Source of the DNA: Brevibacillus choshinensis
Lineage (GTDB): Bacteria; Bacillota; Bacilli; Brevibacillales; Brevibacillaceae
Length of the DNA stretch: 64,000 bases
Assembly (NCBI RefSeq): GCF_001420695.1
Contig: NZ_LJJB01000007.1
Span: 2,068,143-2,132,142, forward strand
Reading direction: 5' to 3'
Shown: piece by piece, positions 26,113-35,653 of the stretch
Numbering within the stretch: position 1 is the first letter of the stretch
How the letters are laid out: each line of letters opens with the position of its first letter
Translations under genes and position numbers: made by a program
The notes under the pieces: generated by a model
Databases searched by the model: none
Told to the model about the DNA's origin: nothing
The model's input: only the letters and a program-made list of their open reading frames with translations

Positions 26113-27387
26113 ATGATTCAGATCCTGTTATTAAACACGCTAATCATTCTAGTTTCTACCTTCTTCTATCAATTTTTTTGGTTGGATAAAAGAAGAACAC
26201 CTGCAACCAACCACCTATTGATCTCCTTCCTTGCTTCAGTGACGCTTGTCCTTTGCCTGACTTTTCCCTTCCGTTCACAGTCAGGCTACATTTACGACCT
26301 GCGCATCATTCCACTACTTATCAGTTTTTTCTACGGCGGATATCGAAGTTTCCTCGTTGTCTCCGCAGTCTATCTGGCCTACCGCTTTTATTTAGGAGGA
26401 GTCGGATTTTACTCGTCAACCTTCATATTTATCCTGATGCTTCCGATCACCGTTAACATCGCTTTATCCTACAAGAAACGTACGAGAAAGCAGAAAATGA
26501 TGAGTGGAATGGCACTTGTCTTTATTTGGTACCTCTTTGTTATGGCTATAAAGCTGTATCGGGATATGATAATTGTTGGATCTAGCGAATTGACTATTTC
26601 GTTTTGGGCCTCTATTATTTTGATCAACGTAATAACCATGTGGATGACAATTTATTGGATTGAGGGAATGATTGAGAAGCATAAAATGGCGATTGAAGTG
26701 CAAAGAGGGGAAAAGATGAGCGCTATGAACCAGCTTGCCGCCGCATTAGCACATGAAGTCCGCAATCCGCTCACTGCGGTCCACGGTTTTATCCAGTTGC
26801 TTTTAAAAGATGAGATTCCGGAAGAACGAAGGAACGAATATTTGCAGATCATGCTGCATGAATGCAATCAAGTTCAAGCTGTGATTACCGAGTATTTGTC
26901 ATGGGCAAAGCCGCAAATGGAAGAGACTTGTCAATTTGACATAGGACAACTGATCGATCAAAGCATACATATCACCACTCCGTACGCCCAGTCTAACAAC
27001 GTGGAAATTCGCAGCACCATTGAGCCTTCCCTATCCTTCACAAGCAATCCATGTAAAATAAAACAATGCTTGATAAATATGATGAAGAACGGGATTGAGG
27101 CAATGAAGATCGGCGGGCTGCTACAAGTAAACGCCAGAAAAATGGATGACTATTTGGTAATCGAGATCATTGACACGGGTGTCGGCATGACGCAAGCAGA
27201 ACTTAACCGACTAGGAATGCCGTTTTACTCCACCAAGGAGAAAGGAACAGGACTCGGCACCATGATTAGTTATCGAATTATCGAGGGGGTCAACGGTAAA
27301 ATAAATGTAAAGAGTGAAAAAGGAAAAGGCACGTGTTTTACGATTTTTTTGCCTGCTGACTCATCCAGCACCCGTCTTACGTCCTGA
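26113..27387 (+). CDS. Sensor histidine kinase with 5TM-LYT input domain (KinB-like)
   Basis: A 424-residue kinase with about six membrane helices in residues 1-185, matching the 5TM-5TMR_LYT input of KinB/LytS type. A short linker leads to the phosphoacceptor His214 in AALAHEVRNPL, the N box (LINMMKNGIEAM), G1 (DTGVGM) and G2 (GTGLGT). No response regulator is adjacent, so it may feed a distant regulator such as Spo0A, as KinB does; that is inference. AAAGGGAG precedes the ATG. Confidence 0.9.
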   Translation: MIQILLLNTLIILVSTFFYQFFWLDKRRTPATNHLLISFLASVTLVLCLTFPFRSQSGYIYDLRIIPLLISFFYGGYRSFLVVSAVYLAYRFYLGGVGFYSSTFIFILMLPITVNIALSYKKRTRKQKMMSGMALVFIWYLFVMAIKLYRDMIIVGSSELTISFWASIILINVITMWMTIYWIEGMIEKHKMAIEVQRGEKMSAMNQLAAALAHEVRNPLTAVHGFIQLLLKDEIPEERRNEYLQIMLHECNQVQAVITEYLSWAKPQMEETCQFDIGQLIDQSIHITTPYAQSNNVEIRSTIEPSLSFTSNPCKIKQCLINMMKNGIEAMKIGGLLQVNARKMDDYLVIEIIDTGVGMTQAELNRLGMPFYSTKEKGTGLGTMISYRIIEGVNGKINVKSEKGKGTCFTIFLPADSSSTRLTS

Positions 27388-27459
27388 CTTGTGTTTCTCC
27401 TATGTCTTAGAAACCTCTTTCCCGCTGATATCATCGCTATCCCTTAGGAGCTGCATCCG

Positions 27460-27588
27460 ATGCTGACACAGCAGAACATCTCGCGCGGCGGGCTGGCCAG
27501 TCTGGAGTTATTGGTCAAGGAAGTCTATTTGAACGAGGAGAACAAAGAACTAACCCGGGTGTTATGCGAAAATAAAGCTTTTGACTGA
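27460..27588 (+). CDS. Possible small protein, 42 aa
   Basis: A 43-codon frame has TTAGGAG 9 bases before its ATG and ends 18 bases before a hairpin terminator. The product is an acidic helix-prone peptide (ASLELLVKEVYLNEENKELTRVL). It follows the kinase by 72 bases and could be co-transcribed. No family is recognised. Confidence 0.4.
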   Translation: MLTQQNISRGGLASLELLVKEVYLNEENKELTRVLCENKAFD

Positions 27589-27605
27589 TCCGAGCAAAGA
27601 AAACA

Positions 27606-27646
27606 GCGGCAGACTAGGAAGAGAAAATAAAGTCCTAGAATGCCGC
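27606..27646. terminator. GCGGCAG-type hairpin terminator
   Basis: GCGGCA (27606-27611) and CTAGGA pair with TCCTAG and TGCCGC (to 27646), followed by a T5 run. It shares its arms and the inner AAATAAAGTC text with the hairpin at 50337-50378. It lies between convergent transcription units. Confidence 0.8.
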
Positions 27647-27830
27647 GATTTTTGCTTTATGGGTAGCACGTATAGGAGATTAATCCTTTTTGGTTGTTGC
27701 ACCAGCCCAGCCCATTTCTTATGTTGAAGGAACGCAATTTTAAAGTTGACTAATTTGATATATAGCATAGGCACTGCCTTTTTTTTAAAACCCTTTGGCT
27801 GGGTCCATTTTCCTCTTCGTTTAGAATCCG

Positions 27831-29012
27831 TTAACTACATATCAACGATTCCAAATCCCTCGGATAAAAAGTAAGGAATTCCATTCCGGTCTCCGTCACA
27901 ACTACCGTATCAGAGTGGCGGAAACCACCTAATCCCTTGACAAAAATCCCCGGCTCGACGGAAAAAACCATTCCCGGCTTCAATATGGTATGATCACCCA
28001 AATCAAAGAATGGCGCTTCATGGCCTAACAAACCGATTGCATGACCTGAATGATGTGGGCAGTACTCACGCAGATTGTTCTCTTGGATGAAACGCTGCAC
28101 TTCATCATCTACTTTTGATGCCGGAATATGGGGCTTGATCGCACCGAAAGCAACCTCCTGTGCTTGCTTCATCAGATGAAAAAAATGTTCTTGTTCAGGA
28201 CTCACTTCTTCCACAAACATAGTTCGCTCTAGTTCGCTTTTGTAGCCCCAGACATCAGCCAATGCCGCTGTTACCAAGTTGTTCCCCTTCTTCATAACGA
28301 TGTTTTGGGTAAAGGAATGGGGGTACGCTGACATGGGACCTACCTGGCCACGAAAAAAGGCATTGGCTGGCGTTCCGTGCGGCTTGTAAGAAGGTCCTAG
28401 TGCATCCGCCATAATCAAAGTCGCCTCCATAGTCGCCCGAGCGGAAACCTCAATTTCCCTCATACCGACTGCAGAGTAATCTTGCAGCAATTGATGCGCG
28501 AGGTTTGCCCAACGGCAAGATTCCCGAATTAATTCGATCTCTGCTACAGATTTCACGAATCGCATCTCCTCTACCCAGCCTTCAAGAGAGCCTTTCTCCT
28601 GGAGGTGGATCAGGGAAGAAAACGCCGGTCCACAATAGCCCATCGATGAACCATATCCGTCCGTATCCAATCCAAGCCGCTTTCCCTCAAAATGGGTTTC
28701 CTGCAACAAGTCCTTCAAGTACTCCATCGGATGACGAAGAGATGGATATTCGGGATAGCTGTGGACGTGATCTACATATGCAGTGCTCTCCGCATGTTCA
28801 CGTTCCAATTCAGGTACAAACAAATGGGTTTGTTGGCCAGGGTCAACTAGAAACGCAATTGGACGTTCCGTTGGGAGAAAATGGAATCCCGTCAAATAGA
28901 AGATATCTGCCACACGAAATAATACCGCGCCATCTAGCTTAGACTGCTGCAATCTTGTCTGAAAAACAGCTTGTCTTTGCATAATTTCCGATTTGGATAT
29001 GGATAACAGCAT
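27831..29012 (-). CDS. M24-fold (Xaa-Pro peptidase-like) hydrolase, copy B
   Basis: A 393-residue protein with the creatinase N-terminal domain (1-130) and the pita-bread C-terminal domain. The canonical five metal ligands are incomplete: the first Asp position is Ala (in the segment before DVWGY), the second is Glu (SELERT instead of SDxTRT), and the last Glu is Ser (GFRHSDT instead of G-x-R-x-EDT). The His in GHAIGLLGHE and the Glu in SVEPGIF remain. It may thus be a metal-poor or creatinase-like hydrolase acting on C-N bonds rather than a true aminopeptidase P. It is the last gene of operon 2; AAGGAG lies 10 bases before the ATG. Confidence 0.8.
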   Translation of the reverse strand: MLLSISKSEIMQRQAVFQTRLQQSKLDGAVLFRVADIFYLTGFHFLPTERPIAFLVDPGQQTHLFVPELEREHAESTAYVDHVHSYPEYPSLRHPMEYLKDLLQETHFEGKRLGLDTDGYGSSMGYCGPAFSSLIHLQEKGSLEGWVEEMRFVKSVAEIELIRESCRWANLAHQLLQDYSAVGMREIEVSARATMEATLIMADALGPSYKPHGTPANAFFRGQVGPMSAYPHSFTQNIVMKKGNNLVTAALADVWGYKSELERTMFVEEVSPEQEHFFHLMKQAQEVAFGAIKPHIPASKVDDEVQRFIQENNLREYCPHHSGHAIGLLGHEAPFFDLGDHTILKPGMVFSVEPGIFVKGLGGFRHSDTVVVTETGMEFLTFYPRDLESLICS

Positions 29013-29038
29013 GAGTCATACACTCCTTTTCATTCGAT

Positions 29039-30220
29039 TTACTTACAAATGAGAGATTCCAGATTGCGTGGATAATAGGTAAGAATCTCAATGCCATTAT
29101 CTGTAACGAGTACCGTATCCGAATGGCGAAAGCCTCCCAGTCCTTTCACATAAATTCCTGGTTCAACAGTAAACACCATCCCCGACTGCATGATCGTGGA
29201 ATCGCCCATATCTAAAAACGGGGCTTCATGCCCAAGAATCCCGATGGAATGCCCCACGTGACAAAGGGTGAGGTGCTCGATTCCATTATCTTGGTAGTAT
29301 CGTTGAACCGCCCTTTCCACTTCTGAGCAGGAAATCCCCGCCTTCATTACCTGAAATGCGACTTCCTGCGCTCCCTTCATAAGGGAAAAGTACTCTTCTT
29401 GTTTATCGTTCACTTCGGTCATGAACATGGTACGTTCTAGTTCAGACTTATATCCCCAAACGTCTGCCGAAGCCTGGCTGATTAACACATCTCCTCGTTT
29501 GATCACCGCATTAGAGGTAACCGAGTGAGGCAGAGCACTGTCTTCACCGATTTGCCCACGGTAAAAAGCATGTGCTGGGTTGCCGTGCGGCGTATATCTT
29601 GAGCCGAGCGTTTTACTCATCGCCAGTGTGGCATCAAACGTGGCACGACTAGAGATTTCAATTTCTCTCAGACCTTCCTTCGTATACTTCTGCAGATATT
29701 GATGAGCCAAATTGGCCCAGCGGCAAGATTCACGGATCAATTCGATTTCCGTTGACGATTTGATCATTCTCATCGTTTCTACCAGACTTTTTATGGACAC
29801 ATAGCTCGCTTGATTAAACACCTCTTCTATCTTTGGACCGCGATAGCCCATAGTCGAGCTATATCCAGGTGCATCCATGCCGATTACCTTATTGGCAAGT
29901 CCCAATTCCAACAACAGTTGACGGAAATGCTCCATTGGATGAGAAATGGAGGGATACTCATAATAATCACGGACATGATCCACATAGGCGAAATTTTCTG
30001 CATGGTCCTTCTCCATCTCAGGCAAAAACAGATGACTCTGCTGTTTGGTGTCCATCAGAAAAACGATCGGTCGCTCCGTTGGAAAAAAGTTGAAACCGGT
30101 CAAATAAAATATATCCGCTCCACCAAACAGGATAGCCGCATCGATATGTTTTTCTATCAACTTCTCAGCAAAACGTCTTTGGCGTTCCTTGATTTCTTCT
30201 TTGGAAATGGATAATTGCAT
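29039..30220 (-). CDS. M24-fold (Xaa-Pro peptidase-like) hydrolase, copy A
   Basis: A paralogue of the following gene with the same 393-aa length and layout. The first metal-ligand position is Gln, the second is Glu (SELERT), and the last is Ser (GFRHSDT), while GHSIGILGHE and TVEPGIY are kept. The shared substitutions show that the pair was duplicated after loss of the standard metal site, or that this is a subfamily trait. The genes are 26 bases apart and follow the ABC ATPase by 14 bases, so they probably process the peptide imported by operon 2. Confidence 0.82.
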   Translation of the reverse strand: MQLSISKEEIKERQRRFAEKLIEKHIDAAILFGGADIFYLTGFNFFPTERPIVFLMDTKQQSHLFLPEMEKDHAENFAYVDHVRDYYEYPSISHPMEHFRQLLLELGLANKVIGMDAPGYSSTMGYRGPKIEEVFNQASYVSIKSLVETMRMIKSSTEIELIRESCRWANLAHQYLQKYTKEGLREIEISSRATFDATLAMSKTLGSRYTPHGNPAHAFYRGQIGEDSALPHSVTSNAVIKRGDVLISQASADVWGYKSELERTMFMTEVNDKQEEYFSLMKGAQEVAFQVMKAGISCSEVERAVQRYYQDNGIEHLTLCHVGHSIGILGHEAPFLDMGDSTIMQSGMVFTVEPGIYVKGLGGFRHSDTVLVTDNGIEILTYYPRNLESLICK

Positions 30221-30234
30221 GAAGTTCCCTCATT

Positions 30235-31221
30235 TCAGACATTTTTTGGATGATCCACGTATAGATGGCACCGAACAGTATGTCCATTCTCTAATTGCAT
30301 GACAGGTGGCGATGTGTGCTCGCAAATCGCCATGACCATTGGGCAACGGGGATGAAACGCGCAGCCGGTGGGTGGATTGGAGGGGCTGGGCACATCCCCT
30401 TTCAGAATAATCCGATCATTCTTTTCGTCCGGATGACGCTTGGGAATAGCCGATATAAGCGACTGGGTGTAAGGATGTTTGGGTGCTGCAAACAGTTCTT
30501 CCGCTTCCGCCAACTCCACAATTCTGCCCAGATACATGACTGCGATCCGGTCCGAAATGTGTTTCACCACGCCCAGATCATGCGAGATAAACAAATAGGC
30601 GAGATTGAGCTCTTTTTGCAATTGAAGCAACAGATTTATTACCTGGGACTGAACAGAGATATCCAGTGCGGAAACGGGTTCGTCGGCAACAATTAGTTTA
30701 GGTTTCAATATGACTGCACGGGCAATTGCAATTCGTTGTCGCTGACCACCGGAAAATTCATGAGGATACTTGTCTAGATGATATTCCGCCAATCCCACGA
30801 TTTCTAGAAAGCGCTTCACCATCCCCAATCGCTCAGAAGCCTGACCGATGCCATGGACTCGAAGTGGTTCCAATAAGATCTGTCGCACCGTTTTCTTTGG
30901 ATTCAATGAAGCAAACGGATCCTGAAAAACCATCTGCATTTCCCGCCGAAGCTGCCGCATCTCTTCATACGCGAGTTGACCGATATCTTGTCCTTCAAAA
31001 TGAATACTTCCTGCCGTATGCCCATATAGGCGCAAGATGGTTTTTCCCGTTGTCGATTTGCCGCAGCCGCTTTCTCCAACCAGCGAAAGCGTTTCTCCCC
31101 GATACAACGCGAATGAAATATCGTCTACCGCCTTGACGATTCCTTTCGGCTTTGCCCATCCCTGATTGCTCTCGTAATATTTTTTGAGTCCCCTAACCTC
31201 CAGCAACGGTAGCCTCTCCAT
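30235..31221 (-). CDS. Peptide ABC transporter ATP-binding protein, OppF type (operon 2)
   Basis: A 328-residue ATPase: Walker [15 protein letters not shown], signature [15 protein letters not shown], Walker [13 protein letters not shown], and the C-terminal oligopeptide extension with GCAFHPRCP...C. AGGAGG lies 9 bases before the ATG. It overlaps the OppD-type gene by 29 bases, so translation is coupled. Confidence 0.9.
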   Translation of the reverse strand: MERLPLLEVRGLKKYYESNQGWAKPKGIVKAVDDISFALYRGETLSLVGESGCGKSTTGKTILRLYGHTAGSIHFEGQDIGQLAYEEMRQLRREMQMVFQDPFASLNPKKTVRQILLEPLRVHGIGQASERLGMVKRFLEIVGLAEYHLDKYPHEFSGGQRQRIAIARAVILKPKLIVADEPVSALDISVQSQVINLLLQLQKELNLAYLFISHDLGVVKHISDRIAVMYLGRIVELAEAEELFAAPKHPYTQSLISAIPKRHPDEKNDRIILKGDVPSPSNPPTGCAFHPRCPMVMAICEHTSPPVMQLENGHTVRCHLYVDHPKNV

Positions 31222-32212
31222 ATGCTCCGCCTCCTACATTCGTGTCATAAATCCAACAGCGACAATATTGGTTTTCCGTGACATACATGTCTGGAAGCTT
31301 GATCTCACATACCGGTTTGACATTAGGGCAGCGCGGAGCGAATGCACACCCTGGAGGCAATTCGTTCGGTCGAGGAACACTTCCCTTGATGGATTGCAGT
31401 TGCTGTTTACGTCCATTTTCCGTCGGTAAGGAACTAAGCAAGCCCTTCGTATACGGATGCTTGGGCCGATCGAACAGATCTCGCACCTCTGCTACTTCTA
31501 CCACTTGACCAGCATACATGACTGCCACCCTGTCGCACATTTCCGCCACTACGCCAAGGTCATGCGTTATTAACATGACGGCCATCCCATTTTCCTGTTT
31601 CATCGCTCTCATGAGTTCAAGTATTTGCGCCTGTATCGTGACATCCAGCGCAGTAGTTGGCTCATCTGCGATCAACAGTTGAGGTTCACCAAGCATAGCC
31701 AATGCAATCATGACGCGTTGCCTCATTCCGCCCGACAGCTGATGGGGGTATTCATCCACAATTTGCTCAGCGCGCGGAATGCCAACCTTACGCAGCATCT
31801 CGATAATGCGCTCCCTTCGCTCCCGCTTACTCAGCCGTTTGTGCTGGCGTAAGGGTTCCACCAATTGCTGTGCAATGGTAAACACAGGATTAAGCGATGT
31901 CATTGGCTCCTGGAAAATAATAGAGATTTCGTTACCTCTTACCTTGCGCATTTCTTTATCGCTCAACGTTGTCAATTCTTTGCCGCGAAAACGAATGGAG
32001 CCTCCCGATATGGTAGCAACCGCTTCAGGCAGCAGTCCCATGATCGACATGGAGGTGACGCTCTTCCCGCAACCTGACTCCCCTACTAGTCCCAGCGTCT
32101 CTCCTTCGCGCACAGTCAAGTCGATAGCGTTCACTACCTGCAACACACCTCTAGGCGTATCAAATTCGATTCGTAGCTTGCTGATTTCCAGTATCGGATT
32201 GGAATTCGCCAA
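31193..32212 (-). CDS. Peptide ABC transporter ATP-binding protein, OppD type (operon 2)
   Basis: An ATPase with [37 protein letters not shown] and a C-terminal Cys cluster (GCAFAPRCPNVKPVC). I prefer TTG 32212 (339 aa), which follows AAGGGGG by 8 bases and lies 13 bases after the permease stop. The ATG at 32236 would overlap the permease and lacks a site. Confidence 0.88.
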   Translation of the reverse strand: MANSNPILEISKLRIEFDTPRGVLQVVNAIDLTVREGETLGLVGESGCGKSVTSMSIMGLLPEAVATISGGSIRFRGKELTTLSDKEMRKVRGNEISIIFQEPMTSLNPVFTIAQQLVEPLRQHKRLSKRERRERIIEMLRKVGIPRAEQIVDEYPHQLSGGMRQRVMIALAMLGEPQLLIADEPTTALDVTIQAQILELMRAMKQENGMAVMLITHDLGVVAEMCDRVAVMYAGQVVEVAEVRDLFDRPKHPYTKGLLSSLPTENGRKQQLQSIKGSVPRPNELPPGCAFAPRCPNVKPVCEIKLPDMYVTENQYCRCWIYDTNVGGGAYGEATVAGG

Positions 32213-32225
32213 GACGCTAGCCCCC

Positions 32226-33131
32226 TTACCTCCCATTTAGTTTCGGATCAAGATAATCGCGCAGCCAATCTCCCAACAGATTAATCCCTAGTGCAGTGAT
32301 GGCGATCGCGACACCGGGAAAAGTAATCAACCACCAGGAACTGAAAATATAGTTTTTCCCTTCATTCAGCATATTTCCCCAGGCTGGTTGGGGCGGTTGC
32401 ACACCAAATCCTAAAAAACTAACTGATGCCTCTGCAATGATAAAAGTGGCAATTTGAAAGGAGGAGAGCACGATGATCGGGGTAAGCAGATTCGGCAGGA
32501 TATGCTTGATAATGATTTCCCACCCCGGAACACCTGTTGCCACACACGCCTGAATAAACTCCTTCTCCCGAATAGCCAGAACTTCTCCGCGAATTACACG
32601 AGCATAGATGACCCAGCCTGCAATCACCAGAGAAATAATGATGTTTCTCAACCCGGAGCCAATTACCGCATTAATCACGAGCACCAGCAGAATGAACGGG
32701 AAGCTGAGCTGTACATCTACCAGCCGCATCAGCAGCTGATCCACCCAACCGCGAAAATAACCGGCTATCAATCCAACTAATGTACCGATCACTCCGGCAA
32801 ACAGTACCGTACAAACGCCGATCAAAAGCGACACCTTGGTTCCTTCGATGATTCTGGAAAACAGGTCTCGACCAAGCTGATCCGTTCCCAACAGATGTCC
32901 TTTTGATAGTGGCGGCAGCAACTTTTGGGCAAAGTCGGTTACATTGGGATCATATGGGGTAAGCCATGTCCCGAATAGGCCAATTACCAGCATAATGACA
33001 ACAATGATGAACCCCGTCATACCGGAATAGCTTCTTCGCAGCTGTTTAAAAAACGAAAGCGCATTCAATTCAGACTTCGCTCTCTGGCGGACAATTGGAT
33101 GAGCCGGTTGTGCCGTCTGCAAATCTTCCAT
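32226..33131 (-). CDS. Peptide ABC transporter permease, OppC type (operon 2)
   Basis: A 301-residue permease with about six helices, the N-terminal OppC segment, and the EAA-loop (QACVATGVPGWEIIIKHILPN). GGAGGGG stands 7 bases before the ATG. It is 12 bases from its OppB-type partner and forms the pore with it. Confidence 0.9.
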   Translation of the reverse strand: MEDLQTAQPAHPIVRQRAKSELNALSFFKQLRRSYSGMTGFIIVVIMLVIGLFGTWLTPYDPNVTDFAQKLLPPLSKGHLLGTDQLGRDLFSRIIEGTKVSLLIGVCTVLFAGVIGTLVGLIAGYFRGWVDQLLMRLVDVQLSFPFILLVLVINAVIGSGLRNIIISLVIAGWVIYARVIRGEVLAIREKEFIQACVATGVPGWEIIIKHILPNLLTPIIVLSSFQIATFIIAEASVSFLGFGVQPPQPAWGNMLNEGKNYIFSSWWLITFPGVAIAITALGINLLGDWLRDYLDPKLNGR

Positions 33132-33143
33132 CTCCCTCCCCTC

Positions 33144-34061
33144 CTATCGATACCGGATCTGCGGATTGACGAGAGCATATAGCAGATCGGCAAGAAAATT
33201 AACGACCGAGTAGATGACCGAGATGAGGAAGATTGTTGCCATTACCACAGGAAAGTCTCGGCTCAACAATGATTGCATCAAAAGTTTCCCAATCCCCGGC
33301 CATGAGAAAACCACTTCGGTGATGACCGACCCTCCCAGAAGCACTCCAAGGTCCAAAGCTACTAGGGTAATGAGCGGAATCGATGCATTTTTCAAACCAT
33401 ACCAGGAAAGGATTTTCAACATTGAAGCTCCTGACGCTTTGGCTGTACGGATATAATCTTCGTTGTAGACGTCAATCATGGTGGAACGGGTAAAGCGGGT
33501 AAAACGCGCGATACTGTATCCAGCCAGTGTGAGAGTGGGCAAAATCATGTGGGTGACAGATCCTCCTCCACCAGTAGGCAGCCATTGCATGATTACGCCA
33601 AAGAAGTAAATCAGAATTAGGCCAAGCCAGAAGTTAGGAACCGCTTGCCCGATAACTGTTAACGTCACACCTAGTTGGTCAAATAGTGAATTTCGTCTGT
33701 ATGCAGACAGGATTCCGATAGGGATTGATATCAGAAGCGCTACACCCATCGCGAAAAGAGCAAGCTGAAACGTGGCAGGAAGTCGCTCCAACACCAGACC
33801 AAGCGCATCTTCTCGAGCGACAAGGGATTTCCCGAAATCGCCCTGTATCGCATTCACGATAAACTCCCCGTATTGGACATACAACGGACGGTCAAACCCC
33901 AATTGGCTCCGGTAATACTCAAGCTGTTCACGTGGAGCGTCCGGCGGCAGAAACAAAGCGGTTGGGTCGCCGGACAATCTCACAAGAAAAAAGACAGCCG
34001 TCAATGCGAGAAAGACAACTACGAACATTTGAAGAACCCGCTTGCACAAAAAGCCCAGCAT
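33144..34061 (-). CDS. Peptide ABC transporter permease, OppB type (operon 2)
   Basis: A 305-residue permease. An N-terminal helix leads to the GDPTALFLPP loop (family PGDPA; here S-GDP), followed by helices with PNFWLGLILIYFF and the EAA-loop (TAKASGASMLKILSWYGLKNASIP). GGAGGTG lies 7 bases before the ATG. It is 28 bases after the binding-protein stop. Confidence 0.9.
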   Translation of the reverse strand: MLGFLCKRVLQMFVVVFLALTAVFFLVRLSGDPTALFLPPDAPREQLEYYRSQLGFDRPLYVQYGEFIVNAIQGDFGKSLVAREDALGLVLERLPATFQLALFAMGVALLISIPIGILSAYRRNSLFDQLGVTLTVIGQAVPNFWLGLILIYFFGVIMQWLPTGGGGSVTHMILPTLTLAGYSIARFTRFTRSTMIDVYNEDYIRTAKASGASMLKILSWYGLKNASIPLITLVALDLGVLLGGSVITEVVFSWPGIGKLLMQSLLSRDFPVVMATIFLISVIYSVVNFLADLLYALVNPQIRYR

Positions 34062-34089
34062 GAATTCACCTCCATTCCATCTGAAAACG

Positions 34090-35637
34090 CTACCAACTCA
34101 TATCGTGCACTTGAAACCGTTCATCTACCCGCGGTTCAAACTTCAGTTTCTTATCCATGGCGTAGATGTCGGCTTGTTGCCATAGCGGTTGAAAGGCAGC
34201 CTCTTCTACCAATTTATTCTGAATAGCATCAAACCCTTTTTTCCGCTCTTCTTTTCCAAACACAGGAATGGTCGCTTGAATTTGCTCCTCTACGGATGAA
34301 TCGTAAAACCCACTGTATGGAGCGTTTTTAGTAAACAAACCCTCGACTGTGGTCTGCGGTTCAAGTGACGGACCCCAGCCGTTAATATACATATCTTTCA
34401 TTTCTTTTTTTCGAATCTTGGAAAGGTGGTTCCCCCATTCATTCACCTGAACATCCACATTGATGCCAATTCTCGCCAGTTGTGCTTGAATAGCCTGTGC
34501 GACCTGGGAATCCATGGGATAGCGACCATTTGGGGTATCCAGTTGCAGTTTCAATTGAGCAGGCTCGATCCCCGCCTCCTTCAGCAGTTGTTTCGCTTTC
34601 TCTTGGTCATACGCATAATCAGGCGTCTCCGAAAATCCGCTGTTCACCTTAGGTAAGGGACCTGTCATTTTCGTTCCATATCCATTTAGTACGGACGCAA
34701 GAAGTTCATCTACATTAATAGCGTGACGAATCGCTTGACGTACTTTTTTATCTTTTAGAGGCCCGTCGTAAAACGTATTGAGTGCCACGTAGTTAAGCCT
34801 TGCAGATTCGCGGACTGCCACTTTGACGTTTCCTTGCGCCTTAATTTTCTCAACAGAATCAACCGGCAGGTTCTTGATCAAGTTCACCTCCCCGCTCATG
34901 AGTGCAGAGAGCCTTGCGCTAAATTCAGGAATATAGCGGAACCTCACTATTGGAATAGCAGGTTTTCCAGCCCAATACTGATCGTTTGCCACCAGTTCCA
35001 AGTATTGGTCTCGTTTCCATTCAGAGAATTTGTAGGGACCTGTTCCAATCGGATTGCTTGCAGCCTTCTCCAATCCCAATTCTTTGACGTGACTTGGCTC
35101 CATGATCAATAAGTCATCGGCTAAACGATCTAAAAAGTTAGCGAAGGGCTTCGTTGTGATTATACGTATGGTACGATCATCGACCACTTGTGCTTCCTTT
35201 ACATTGAGCCAGCGGGAACGGTAGAACGATTTGTTCGTCTCGTCGAGAATGAAGTCAATGTTGAATTTTACCGCTTCCGCGTTGAAGGGTTTACCATTAT
35301 GGAATACTACTTGATCCTTCAGTTTGAATTCCCATGTGTTACTGTCCGGATTGCTCCATTCGGTGGCGAGATTTGGGATGATTTTCCCCTCTATATCACG
35401 GCTTACCAGCGGATCGTAAATGTTTCTGAGTTGGACATCGTTCACGTAATTCAGGTCCGTATTGGCCAGCATCGTAACTGCATCCGATTCCAGCGCAATT
35501 ACGACTTTCTCCGGCGTTGTGCTTCCTGCATTCGCCTCAACTTGACCTTTGGCTGGCTCATCCACATTGGTTGCCGGCGTACAAGCCGCGACGACCAATA
35601 TCAACACCATTAATAGGAGCCCAAATGCTTTTTTCAT
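34090..35637 (-). CDS. Peptide ABC transporter substrate-binding lipoprotein (operon 2)
   Basis: A 515-residue family-5 binding protein. The start is ATG 35637 with GGGGAGA 8 bases upstream; an upstream in-frame codon at 35685 would add an unlikely basic leader before the signal. The signal peptide ends V-A-A-C with Cys19 and an acidic linker follows. The family motif is seen in EFKLKDQVVFHNGKPFNAEAVKFN. It should feed the OppB/C pore; the ligand is unknown, but the flanking M20 and M24 enzymes suggest peptides or amide-linked compounds. Confidence 0.9.
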   Translation of the reverse strand: MKKAFGLLLMVLILVVAACTPATNVDEPAKGQVEANAGSTTPEKVVIALESDAVTMLANTDLNYVNDVQLRNIYDPLVSRDIEGKIIPNLATEWSNPDSNTWEFKLKDQVVFHNGKPFNAEAVKFNIDFILDETNKSFYRSRWLNVKEAQVVDDRTIRIITTKPFANFLDRLADDLLIMEPSHVKELGLEKAASNPIGTGPYKFSEWKRDQYLELVANDQYWAGKPAIPIVRFRYIPEFSARLSALMSGEVNLIKNLPVDSVEKIKAQGNVKVAVRESARLNYVALNTFYDGPLKDKKVRQAIRHAINVDELLASVLNGYGTKMTGPLPKVNSGFSETPDYAYDQEKAKQLLKEAGIEPAQLKLQLDTPNGRYPMDSQVAQAIQAQLARIGINVDVQVNEWGNHLSKIRKKEMKDMYINGWGPSLEPQTTVEGLFTKNAPYSGFYDSSVEEQIQATIPVFGKEERKKGFDAIQNKLVEEAAFQPLWQQADIYAMDKKLKFEPRVDERFQVHDMSW

Positions 35638-35653
35638 TTCATTCTCCCCTTTC

